From positions 1 through 64,000 of the forward strand of contig NZ_VUNN01000009.1 of the NCBI RefSeq assembly GCF_009695635.1: 64,000 bases of DNA, written 5' to 3'. This stretch comes from Bullifex porci. GTDB lineage: Bacteria; Spirochaetota; Spirochaetia; Sphaerochaetales; Sphaerochaetaceae. Positions 8,420-16,303 of this stretch are shown piece after piece. How positions within the stretch are numbered: position 1 is the first letter of the stretch; each line of letters begins with the position of its first letter. Both the position numbers and the translations under genes were made by a program. The notes under the pieces are model-generated. The model did not search any database and was not told where the DNA came from. It was given only the letters and a program-made list of their open reading frames with translations.

Positions 8420-8537
8420 ACTATAAGGCGAGGCCGGACGGGTCTCGCGGGCCAGAGATGGTGTAAGACATCCTTCGGGACGCAGCCGTCGTTACCATGG
8501 CCAGATTCCCATGGGCTTGCCCGTGGGAGTACGTCAA
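8390..8537 (+). ncRNA. Predicted omega/reRNA of the TnpB element
   Basis: In characterised elements the guide RNA covers the end of tnpB and the right end, with the scaffold stopping at the element boundary and the guide reading into flanking DNA. Here the non-coding 3' part (8420-8537) is GC-rich and structured, including CCTTCGGGACGC and the terminal hairpin at 8508-8527. If the boundary is 8537, the guide would be the AT-rich sequence starting ACAGATAAATG. The 5' end is arbitrary; the whole feature is inference from the family. Confidence 0.45.
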
Positions 8538-8934
8538 ACAGATAAATGAAATAAAAAATCTATTTAATGAGGTTTTTATAGAGGCTATAGGGCCAAATGC
8601 TGCAATAATAGAAAAAGAAATAGAGGGCGAAAAAATCTATGCATATTACAACCCAAATTTAGCTGGCTTTGCAACAATTTGGGAAGGTGATGAAATATTT
8701 CTACACTTCCTTTTTATCAAAAAAAGTGAAAGAAGGAAGAGAATTGGAACAGCTCTAATAAAAGCTTTGTTAGAATATTATAAAAAACCTATTAAGCTTA
8801 AATGCTTAATTAAAAATAAAAATGCATTAGCCTTTTATAAAAAGCTAGGAGCTAAGGAATGTAGCTTTGGTGAATCTATAGATGGACCATATGTTCTTTT
8901 ATCAATAGAGAAAATCCTCGATCCTACGCTCTAA
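8497..8934 (+). pseudogene. GNAT acetyltransferase, 5' end replaced by the TnpB element
   Basis: From about 8539 on the reading frame encodes a GNAT N-acetyltransferase: helix 1 (INEIKNLFNEVF), then IFLHFLFIKKSERRKRIGTALIKALLEYY with the R/K-x-x-G-x-G/A acetyl-CoA loop, and NKNALAFYKKLGAKE near the end. The first beta strand (the usual M-I-R-x-A segment) is missing. The only in-frame ATG (8497) lies inside the element's right end and would add 14 element-encoded residues; it has no ribosome binding site. No native start remains left of the element. The gene is therefore probably inactive, though a fusion product is possible. The 3' end overlaps the convergent helicase gene by 33 bases. Confidence 0.7.
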
Positions 8935-10992
8935 TGACTCATCGATAAAATCCTCAGGACAGTTACATGCTGGTAGCTGAGATAATATATAATCACGATT
9001 TCTATTAATTCTACCATCTAGAATAAAAGCAACACCCTTATCATCCTTACTTCTAATTAATCGACCTAAGCCCTGCTTAAGCTTCATTATCATACTTGGA
9101 ACACTTAAGAGCATATAAGAGCTCTGACCTTCACTATCTATCTTTTCACATCTAGATTTAAATAAAGGCTCATTAACCTGTGGATATGGAAGCTTTGTTA
9201 ATATTAAAAGTCTTAAGGAATCACCTGGGATATCAACGCCCTCCCAGAAGGATTGAGTTGCAAATAAGACACTATCCTTATCCTCTCTAAATCTATTTAG
9301 AAGCTGAGATCGGCTTAATTCTCCATTTTGAATTAATATATTCATTCCATCTAATTCAGATAGAGCCCTTGAGCTAACGTAAGATAGCATCTTATAGGAG
9401 GTAAAGAGAACTAAAGCTCCACCGCCACTAGCCTTTATAGCTGTTACAATCTTATTTGTAGCATGCTCAAAATACTCTTCCTCTTGATCATTTTTATATA
9501 TTACCTTTCCATTATCGATTAGCAGTAATAGATTTCTTCTATAATCGAATGGAGACTCATAGCACCCTGATAATATCTCTCTATCATCAAGCCCTACCTG
9601 ATGGCGGAAGAAATCAAACTCTCTATCAACCTTTAAGGTAGCTGATAAGCAAATTACAGTTCCAAGCTTATCAAAAATAGATTCTCTTAAAATATCATTT
9701 ACCTCTAATGGTGATATTCTTAAGCCAACCTCTTCTCTATTTCTAGTTTTTTCTCTTACAAGGTAATATACCTTATCCTTAAATTCCTTAACATTTAAAA
9801 ACTCAAGTATAAAGCTTGAAAAGCCCTCGAAGGTACAAATAGAGGAAGTAATCCCCTGCTGGATATAAGCATCCTCATCGGAAAAGGCACTCTTAGAAAT
9901 AATATAATTTAAGGTTGCAGAAATTAAGTCTAAGCTGTGCTTTATTGCTATTAATGAATCCTGATATTTTTTTAAAAATAGAGCGTAGTTTCCTCTATCA
10001 ACTCTTTGCTCTGAGCCATTTAACGATAAAACTAGAGTTGAATTAAAGTGGTTGAAAAGCTTCTCACAGCTTTCAAGCTCCTTTATAACCTCAATAGCCT
10101 TCTCCTCTGTTCCCTTACTATGACCAGCTGCTAAGGTAATTAAATTATTAGCATTAGCACCATGCTTAACGCCAACTAGCTTTCTAAACTCCCAAAGAAA
10201 GGAGCTATAGGATAAGACCTTAGTAAATAGAGAGGTCGCGTTCTTATCCATATTGTGACACTCATCTATGATAAGTCTATTGTATGGAGGAAGAAGAGCT
10301 TTCTCAGAATAATCCTCATCATTTTCATCTCTTTTTTTAGCATCTAAAAAGAGTAGATGGTGGTTAGTTATGATAATACCTGCACCATCTGCCTTTCTTC
10401 TACTCTTATAAAAAAAGCATTTATTGTAGTATGGACATTTTGAGCCTAAGCATAGCTCGTAATCAGAGGCAATATCACTCTTTAAAACACCCTTTGGAAG
10501 GCTTTCAAGCTCATCTAATACACCCTCCTCAGTGCTTCTTACCCATGATAAAAGCTTACTCTCACTAGACTCTATATCATTTAAGAAAATTGATGCTGAT
10601 ACACTATTATCATAATATCTTCTAAGGCAGAGATAGTTTGCTCTACCCATTACTAGCGCATATGGGATATCTAAAGAAAGAGCATTAGCTAGAGTTGGTA
10701 AATCCTTATCAACTAGCTGCTTTTGAAGAGTAATAGTGCTAGTAGCAACTACTGTTTTTTCACCTGTTTCTTTATAGTGAAGAATTGCAGGCACTAAATA
10801 TCCAAAGCTCTTTCCTATACCGGTACCAGCCTCTATGACCTCCGCCATATTCTTCTCATACCCCTCAAGGACAAGCTTAGACATTTCAATTTGGTCACCT
10901 CGCTCCTCATAGGAGGTAAAATAATTTGATAGCGCTCCTCCTGCACCTAAGATATCATCAATTTTAAGAGGATCAATCATCGGCCTTTCCAT
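8902..10992 (-). CDS. dinG: DinG/XPD-type ATP-dependent DNA helicase
   Basis: A 696-residue superfamily 2 helicase of the DEAD_2 (DinG/XPD/YoaA) group. It has Walker A EAGTGIGKS (Lys61), a four-cysteine iron-sulfur site (CLRRYY... and CLGSKCPYYNKCFFY), Walker B DECHN, and C-terminal motifs SATL, TQSFWEGVDIPG and the arginine finger region LKQGLGRLIRS. These enzymes unwind DNA 5' to 3' in repair and resolve R-loops and D-loops. There is no N-terminal exonuclease domain, unlike Gram-positive DinG. It is the last gene of the murG operon; its start overlaps the response regulator by 20 bases (an alternative ATG at 10980 would leave an 8-base overlap). It ends convergently with the acetyltransferase remnant. 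Confidence 0.9.
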   Translation of the reverse strand: MERPMIDPLKIDDILGAGGALSNYFTSYEERGDQIEMSKLVLEGYEKNMAEVIEAGTGIGKSFGYLVPAILHYKETGEKTVVATSTITLQKQLVDKDLPTLANALSLDIPYALVMGRANYLCLRRYYDNSVSASIFLNDIESSESKLLSWVRSTEEGVLDELESLPKGVLKSDIASDYELCLGSKCPYYNKCFFYKSRRKADGAGIIITNHHLLFLDAKKRDENDEDYSEKALLPPYNRLIIDECHNMDKNATSLFTKVLSYSSFLWEFRKLVGVKHGANANNLITLAAGHSKGTEEKAIEVIKELESCEKLFNHFNSTLVLSLNGSEQRVDRGNYALFLKKYQDSLIAIKHSLDLISATLNYIISKSAFSDEDAYIQQGITSSICTFEGFSSFILEFLNVKEFKDKVYYLVREKTRNREEVGLRISPLEVNDILRESIFDKLGTVICLSATLKVDREFDFFRHQVGLDDREILSGCYESPFDYRRNLLLLIDNGKVIYKNDQEEEYFEHATNKIVTAIKASGGGALVLFTSYKMLSYVSSRALSELDGMNILIQNGELSRSQLLNRFREDKDSVLFATQSFWEGVDIPGDSLRLLILTKLPYPQVNEPLFKSRCEKIDSEGQSSYMLLSVPSMIMKLKQGLGRLIRSKDDKGVAFILDGRINRNRDYILSQLPACNCPEDFIDESLERRIEDFLY

Positions 10993-12334
10993 ATTCCTCT
11001 AGCTTTCTATGAAGAGTCTTTCTTCCAATCTTAAGCATCTCACTTGCTTTAGTTTTATTTCCACCGCAATAATCGAGAGTACTCATTATAAATAGCTTTT
11101 CAGCTTCATCTAGAGAAAGCCCAACCTTAATACTTAGCTCACTCTCATTTTCATGGTTTACAACCTGCTCTGGAAGATCCTCGACATCAATAAGCTTACC
11201 CCTAGAAAGTACTACTGCAGACTCTATAGAGTTTCTTAGCTGCCTAATATTTCCTGGCCAAGAGTAGGAGCAAAGTAGCTTTCTTGCTTGAGGTGTAAAG
11301 CCCTCAATATTCTTTGAGTTTTCGCTATTAAATTCATTAAGAAATGAGTTTAATAGTAGCGGGATATCCTCCTTTCTCTCTCTTAGTGGAGGAACCTCAA
11401 TATGGACAACATTTAAGCGGTAATATAAATCCTCTCTGAAGTTACCCTTCTTAACCTCCTCCTCAAGATTTCTATTTGTAGCTGCAACAACTCTTACATC
11501 TGTGTGGATAGTCTGTGTTCCACCTACTCTTTCAAACTCTCTCTCCTGAAGGACTCTTAATATCTTTACTTGAGTATTAGCATCGATTTCACCAATTTCA
11601 TCTAAAAATATAGTTCCCCCATTAGCTAACTCAAAGCGTCCCTTCTTCTGGCTAACAGCACCTGTGAAGCTTCCCTTTTCATGACCAAAGAGCTCTGACT
11701 CTAATAGATTTGCAGAGAGAGATGCACAATGGACCTTAATAAAAGGACCATCCTTTCTATCTGATAAGCTATGAAGAGCATCAGCAACTAGCTCCTTACC
11801 AACACCAGATTCTCCAGTTATTAGTACAGTCGCCTTAGTCGGAGCAACCTGCTCAATAGTACTCATCATCTTAGTAAGCTTTTCGCTTTTTCCTATGATA
11901 GTCTTAGAAAGCTTAGCCTTTTGCTTTAAGGTTGTAATTTCTTGAGTAAGCTTAATGTTTTGCTCAATTATCTTACTATTATTTAAAGCCTTCTTAGCTG
12001 TGAGCATTATATGATCTAGGTCAACAGGCTTAGTAAAGAAGTCTATCGCACCATCCTGCATAGCCTTTACAGCATCCTCTATAGAGCCATGACCAGTAAG
12101 AACTATGATAGGAAGTGTTGGAAAGGTAGAAGCAGCTCTCTTTAAAAGCTCATAGCCAGACATTACAGGCATTCTTAAATCTGTAATAACTAAGTCAACA
12201 CTCTTTTTATTAATTATATTCCAAGCAACCTCACCATTTTCAGCTTCTAAGGTATCATAGCCCTCATCCTCAAAGGCAAGTGCTAACCCTGAACGAATAT
12301 TCTTTTCGTCATCAACAATTAATACACAAGCCAT
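10973..12334 (-). CDS. NtrC-family sigma-54-dependent response regulator
   Basis: A 453-residue three-domain regulator. Residues 1-120 are a receiver domain with DDE near the start, the phosphoacceptor in LVITDLRMP, and LTG/Lys further on. The central AAA+ domain has GESGVGKE (Walker A), the sigma-54 contact loop GSFTGA, and DEIGEI (Walker B). The C-terminus is a Fis-type helix-turn-helix ([26 protein letters not shown]). It would activate sigma-54 promoters when phosphorylated by the histidine kinase encoded immediately upstream (one base apart). sigma-54 itself is not in the window. Target genes unknown; no clear -24/-12 promoter was found nearby. Confidence 0.93.
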   Translation of the reverse strand: MACVLIVDDEKNIRSGLALAFEDEGYDTLEAENGEVAWNIINKKSVDLVITDLRMPVMSGYELLKRAASTFPTLPIIVLTGHGSIEDAVKAMQDGAIDFFTKPVDLDHIMLTAKKALNNSKIIEQNIKLTQEITTLKQKAKLSKTIIGKSEKLTKMMSTIEQVAPTKATVLITGESGVGKELVADALHSLSDRKDGPFIKVHCASLSANLLESELFGHEKGSFTGAVSQKKGRFELANGGTIFLDEIGEIDANTQVKILRVLQEREFERVGGTQTIHTDVRVVAATNRNLEEEVKKGNFREDLYYRLNVVHIEVPPLRERKEDIPLLLNSFLNEFNSENSKNIEGFTPQARKLLCSYSWPGNIRQLRNSIESAVVLSRGKLIDVEDLPEQVVNHENESELSIKVGLSLDEAEKLFIMSTLDYCGGNKTKASEMLKIGRKTLHRKLEEYGKADD

Positions 12335-12335
12335 A

Positions 12336-13508
12336 TTAAGCCTCCTCTATATGGTCTAGCTGCATACGCTCTGTAGTTGGAACAGGTAGACGGATATTAA
12401 AGGTAGTACCAACTCCAACCTTACTCTCAACAGAGATATCACCATTATGCTCCTTAACGATCTTATATACATTTGTTAAGCCAAGACCAGTTCCAGTCTC
12501 CTTAGTTGTGAAGTATGGCTCAAATATCTTTGCTAAATTTTCTTCAGCAATACCACAGCCAGTATCTTCAACAGAAAAGAGCACATAGTCCCCATCATTC
12601 TTTACAGTAAGAGTTAAGGTTCCTCCATTACTCATTGCATGAATTGCATTTTGAATAATATTTAATAGAGCCTGGTTAATATGGTTTTTATCCATCATTA
12701 GCTTTGGAAGGTACTTTTCTACATTCCAAATTAGCTTAATTCCATGGCTTTCTATCTCAGGAGAGATAAAGTCACATAGTCCACTTAAAATTTCATCTAC
12801 ACTAATTAGCTTTAAATCTATATTTACAGGTCTAACAGCAAATAAGAAATCAACAGCGATACGATTTAATCTCTCTATCTCTTCCTCAATGACATCAAGA
12901 TATCTAGAAGCATCCTCCTCATTAAGTACACCCTTCTTTTGGAATGCCTTATGCATAAGCTGGATATGAATCTGCATTGCTGCTAATGGGTTCTTTATCT
13001 CATGAGCAATTCCTGCAGCCATAGTAGTCATACTAGCTAGTGACTCACTTCTTCTTAATCTTGCCTCTCTACGCTTTTCCTCTGTGATATCGCGAACATT
13101 GATATCAAGATAATCCCCCTCCTCTGTTTCAACAATACGGTGGGTAATTAGCATAGTTCTAACCTCACTACCAAGCTGGAAATTAAATTCCTTTTCCTCT
13201 CTTACATTTTTCTCACTTAGAGTAACAAGGTAATCAAGGACCTCCTTATCAACAACTAGGTCCTTAATATGCTTACCCTCTGCATTCTTTCTTAAATATC
13301 TTCTATCTGTAGGAAGAAGTGTGCAGAAGGAGGTGTTAACATATCTAATAATTTTATTTTTAAGTAGAAGATGCCCAATAGGACTTTCCTCTAAAATAGC
13401 ATCTAGCATATCGGCTTCAGCAATTTGAAGACGTACTAATTTCTCTACTTCCTTTTTAGGAAATTGCTCGAGTCTATCAATGGCTCTCTTTAATAATTTG
13501 TTACTCAA
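12336..13508 (-). CDS. PAS-domain sensor histidine kinase (NtrB-like)
   Basis: A 390-residue soluble kinase without transmembrane segments. A PAS-like sensor covers about residues 30-150. The HisKA box is AAGIAHEIKNPLAAMQ (phosphorylated His), and the HATPase domain has the N box (LLNIIQNAIHAM), DTGCGIAEENLAKIFEPYFTTK and GTGLGL. It should phosphorylate the NtrC-type regulator next to it. The start is TTG 13508 with AAAGGAG 8 nt upstream; it overlaps the end of the delta' gene by 8 bases, so translation is probably coupled. What the PAS domain senses is not visible. Confidence 0.92.
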   Translation of the reverse strand: MSNKLLKRAIDRLEQFPKKEVEKLVRLQIAEADMLDAILEESPIGHLLLKNKIIRYVNTSFCTLLPTDRRYLRKNAEGKHIKDLVVDKEVLDYLVTLSEKNVREEKEFNFQLGSEVRTMLITHRIVETEEGDYLDINVRDITEEKRREARLRRSESLASMTTMAAGIAHEIKNPLAAMQIHIQLMHKAFQKKGVLNEEDASRYLDVIEEEIERLNRIAVDFLFAVRPVNIDLKLISVDEILSGLCDFISPEIESHGIKLIWNVEKYLPKLMMDKNHINQALLNIIQNAIHAMSNGGTLTLTVKNDGDYVLFSVEDTGCGIAEENLAKIFEPYFTTKETGTGLGLTNVYKIVKEHNGDISVESKVGVGTTFNIRLPVPTTERMQLDHIEEA

Positions 13509-14625
13509 ATCTTAGACTCCTTTCTACTCTATCAATCATAATTTTTTTATTTTGATTATACACAGATGAATCAATATTCATTGTCGTTAAGCTTTTTAGC
13601 ACCTTCATAGCTCTTGTATCGTGAGAGTATAGTGCTTTTTCCTGAACCTTTTCATACAAAGCTCTCATAAAAAGAGAATATGTATCAAACTCTTCTAAAA
13701 AGCTATTTAGCTCATTTAAATCCTCATAGTATTGATGCTCTCTTCTTACAAAAGATTTTTCAAAGAAGGAATCTACATAGCTCTTTAATTTATCGCTATC
13801 AAAGCCAGCTTGAGTATAGAAGAACTCCTCTAATGAAAGGGATGACTTTTTAAAGAAGCTATCAAGGATAAAGCCTTGGGTCAGAGCTGAATCAATTGCA
13901 TTAAACTCATACTTTCTAACTCTAGAGAGGATAGTATCTAATATTCTCGATTGATCCTTACTTATTAATATTAGATAAGCCTTATCCATAGGCTCCTCTA
14001 ATAGCTTTAATAGGCTATTCATAGCACCTACAGTTACATCCTCAATATTTTCTAAAATAACAGCCTTACCACGCTTACTTTCAAGCTGAAGAAAAGCCTG
14101 CACATCTCTAATTTGATCTATAGTAAACCCTGATTTCTTCTTTGATGAATTTAAAAGTGCATTTAAAGCTTTATCATAATCTGAAATAAATTTATCAATT
14201 TCACTTTGAGACATATCACTTTTATATGAGTAAAGTAAATCAGATAAATCTCCAGCTAATTTAAATGTATCCTTATCACCACTTTGAGAGAGTGCACTAT
14301 GGTAGGATAGTAGTAATAGCCTTGTTTCATGCAAAAGCATATTCCAGGTTTTCTGGTTTCTAGCTGCTGCAAAAGCATTTCTTAACGCTTTAAGCCTTAA
14401 GCTATGATTTCTATTAGAAAGAATTATTAAATCATTTACATCGAGTGCCTGGTAGTGCTCCTCCTCTCCTAAAAGATTTAAAGCAAGCTCTATAGCTCCA
14501 CTCATTCTTGAAGAAAAGGATGGTCCTAGGAACATAATTGACTGAGGAACTACGTTCTTTTCTAATTCCTCATTAAGTCTTTCAGCTATATGTGGTTGTG
14601 TACGCTTTAATCTTTCTAAACTCAT
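13501..14625 (-). CDS. holB: DNA polymerase III delta' subunit-like clamp-loader protein
   Basis: A 374-residue AAA+-fold protein that I read as delta' of the replicative clamp loader. Expected features: PQSIMFLGPSFSSRMSGA in place of a Walker A (delta' does not bind ATP), AVILENIEDVTVGAMNSLLKLLEEP and the SRILDTILSRVRKYEF segment typical of delta'/DnaX domains. There is no zinc module with four cysteines. It lies in a tight operon after cvpA (4-base ATGA overlap). The divergence from model delta' makes the symbol likely rather than certain. Confidence 0.78.
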   Translation of the reverse strand: MSLERLKRTQPHIAERLNEELEKNVVPQSIMFLGPSFSSRMSGAIELALNLLGEEEHYQALDVNDLIILSNRNHSLRLKALRNAFAAARNQKTWNMLLHETRLLLLSYHSALSQSGDKDTFKLAGDLSDLLYSYKSDMSQSEIDKFISDYDKALNALLNSSKKKSGFTIDQIRDVQAFLQLESKRGKAVILENIEDVTVGAMNSLLKLLEEPMDKAYLILISKDQSRILDTILSRVRKYEFNAIDSALTQGFILDSFFKKSSLSLEEFFYTQAGFDSDKLKSYVDSFFEKSFVRREHQYYEDLNELNSFLEEFDTYSLFMRALYEKVQEKALYSHDTRAMKVLKSLTTMNIDSSVYNQNKKIMIDRVERSLRFE

Positions 14626-15146
14626 AAGCTCAATACACTCTCAAGTGTTGAGATAGTCTCAGGGAGTAATGGTTCAATTACTCTTGTGATAAATATTGAT
14701 GATGAAAAGATATTTGAAAAATCAAATACTGTTTGTAGTGTAAGCACATACATTATTACAGACAAGAAGAAGATTGAAGAAAATAGGCCCCAAAAGAATC
14801 CTAAAATATTGTTAATGGCTCCTAAATGGAAGCTATCAACAATAGTTTCTACAGCATTTCCTAATAATCTAATTATTAAATATCCAATTAATACTAAGAT
14901 AACAAAGGATAATAAGCTTGAAACCCATAGTGGAAGAGAATATGTAATTACTTCATTTAATTTTACAGCAAGAGTAGAAGTAAACATTATTCCTGTAAAA
15001 AAGCCAGCAATTAAACCGCCAACATGACTAAATTCAGAGACAAAGCCTCTAATACAGTTTACTACTGCACTTATCATTACAATTAGAAAGATAACCATAT
15101 CTACTATTCCAATAGTATGAGATCCAATATTTATAGCAAAATCCAT
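14622..15146 (-). CDS. cvpA: CvpA-family inner membrane protein
   Basis: A 174-residue protein with four hydrophobic segments, starting with the CvpA signature region (IVDMVIFLIVMISAVVNCIRGFVSE). CvpA-family proteins are linked to envelope homeostasis, bile-salt tolerance and, in E. coli, colicin V production; the molecular role is unsettled. It lies 4 bases after murG and overlaps holB by 4 bases, so it is co-transcribed with both. Confidence 0.85.
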   Translation of the reverse strand: MDFAINIGSHTIGIVDMVIFLIVMISAVVNCIRGFVSEFSHVGGLIAGFFTGIMFTSTLAVKLNEVITYSLPLWVSSLLSFVILVLIGYLIIRLLGNAVETIVDSFHLGAINNILGFFWGLFSSIFFLSVIMYVLTLQTVFDFSNIFSSSIFITRVIEPLLPETISTLESVLSL

Positions 15147-15150
15147 AATT

Positions 15151-16176
15151 CTACTCCTTTCTTAAGATGACCTTACATATTTCCATTGAGCCATCTCTAT
15201 CATCTAGCCTCTTAGCAGCCTCTTCTAGCTTAGCTAAAAGCTCATCATTTGTGATAATACTGCATATATCCTTTAAGAAAGCTTCTTTATCCTTCATTAC
15301 TATAGCACAAGCGTTACTTTCTGCCCACTTTGAATTCTCAATTTGGTCCCCCCTACTTGCATTTAACGAAAGAGGGATTAGGTACATAGGTATGTGGACA
15401 CTAATTAGCTCAGAGAGTGCATTTGCTCCAGAGCGTGATATAACTAAAGTTGCTCTTGCTAAAACATCCTTAAATTCACTACCGATAAACTCTGTTTGAT
15501 AGTACCCTTCTCTTTTAATAGTTTTATCTAAAAACCTTCCCGCTTGATGATAAACATCTGCATACTCTAAAAGCTTATCGAGGTTTTTATATATTAACTC
15601 ATTAATTTCAACAGCGCCCTGAGAGCCACCTAATACTAGTATTAGCTTTCTTTCTCCTTTAACGCGCTTAAGATTTTTTATATCACGTCTTATAGGATTA
15701 CCTGTATATACATATTTAGGTGGTTTTAAATTCTCATTTTTAAAGCCTAAACAGACACACTCACAAAATCTTGAATTAATTTTGTTTGCAAGTCCCATTG
15801 ATCTATCTGATTCATGAGTAATACATCTAATTTTTAATAGATGTGCCGCGATAACAGGAGGAACAGATACAAAGCCGCCTTTAGAAAATAATACATCTGG
15901 TCTTTCTTTTCTTAAAATTCTATAGGATTGAAAAAAGCCAATAATAATTAAAAAGCAATCAACGAAGTTTTTTAAGGAGAAATATCTTCTTAGCTTTCCT
16001 GTTTTTACACTATAGTATTTTATTCCTCTATTAGTAACTAGAGCCTTTTCATTCTCCTTTTCGCTACCTATATAGAAGAAATTTATATTGGGATCTATTT
16101 CCTTTAAGGTATCCATCACACTTAAGCACGGTATTACGTGTCCAAGTGTGCCTCCTCCTGTAAGAGCTATCTTCAT
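15151..16176 (-). CDS. murG: Lipid II synthase MurG (UDP-GlcNAc transferase)
   Basis: A 341-residue GT28 enzyme that adds GlcNAc to lipid I on the inner membrane face, giving lipid II. The N-terminal MKIALTGGGTLGHVIP is the GGTGGH-like donor/acceptor loop; later GGSQGAVEIN and SRSGANALSEL (with Glu contacting UDP-GlcNAc) are in place. I start the gene at ATG 16176, where the family sequence begins, not at the upstream 16239, because a promoter (TTGACT/TACACT) ends just before 16176. It heads the six-gene operon with cvpA, holB, the two-component pair and dinG, and is divergent from secA. It lies outside the main division cluster at 24-38 kb. Confidence 0.95.
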   Translation of the reverse strand: MKIALTGGGTLGHVIPCLSVMDTLKEIDPNINFFYIGSEKENEKALVTNRGIKYYSVKTGKLRRYFSLKNFVDCFLIIIGFFQSYRILRKERPDVLFSKGGFVSVPPVIAAHLLKIRCITHESDRSMGLANKINSRFCECVCLGFKNENLKPPKYVYTGNPIRRDIKNLKRVKGERKLILVLGGSQGAVEINELIYKNLDKLLEYADVYHQAGRFLDKTIKREGYYQTEFIGSEFKDVLARATLVISRSGANALSELISVHIPMYLIPLSLNASRGDQIENSKWAESNACAIVMKDKEAFLKDICSIITNDELLAKLEEAAKRLDDRDGSMEICKVILRKE

Positions 16177-16183
16177 AAGAATG

Positions 16184-16212
16184 AGTGTATTTCCTATCAC
16201 ATAGAGAGTCAA
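16184..16212 (-). promoter_or_regulatory. murG operon promoter, directly before the start codon
   Basis: On the minus strand TTGACT (16212-16207) and TACACT (16189-16184) are 17 bp apart. Seven bases separate the -10 from ATG 16176, so the predicted transcript starts at or beside the start codon. Confidence 0.65.
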
Positions 16213-16303
16213 TAAGAAACAGTTGTTTCTTTTTGACACGATTTAATCACCTTTTAATCATTCATTCTTTTCTTTTGTCTCATCCTTTTGTATTATATGG
16301 ACT

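Larger units (their letters stand above)
7197..8537 (+). mobile_element. Stand-alone TnpB element (IS200/IS605 superfamily, IS1341 type)
   Basis: The element has a subterminal left hairpin region (7203-7247, arms CCGCC/GGCGG enclosing CCCA...TGGG at 7216-7236), a tnpB gene, and a right-end hairpin CCCATGGGC-TT-GCCCGTGGG at 8508-8527. The left and right hairpins resemble each other in inverse orientation. There is no tnpA (Y1 transposase), so movement would need one in trans. G+C is clearly above half, against about one third around it: recent foreign DNA. My boundaries rest on an IS608-like reading, a TTAC tetranucleotide left of the element (7193-7196) and TCAA at its right end (8534-8537). 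They are provisional by some bases. Confidence 0.75.

Noticed and set aside
16177-16239. N-terminal extension of MurG
   Set aside because: It contains the -35/-10 of the murG promoter, and the family sequence starts at MKIALTGGG.
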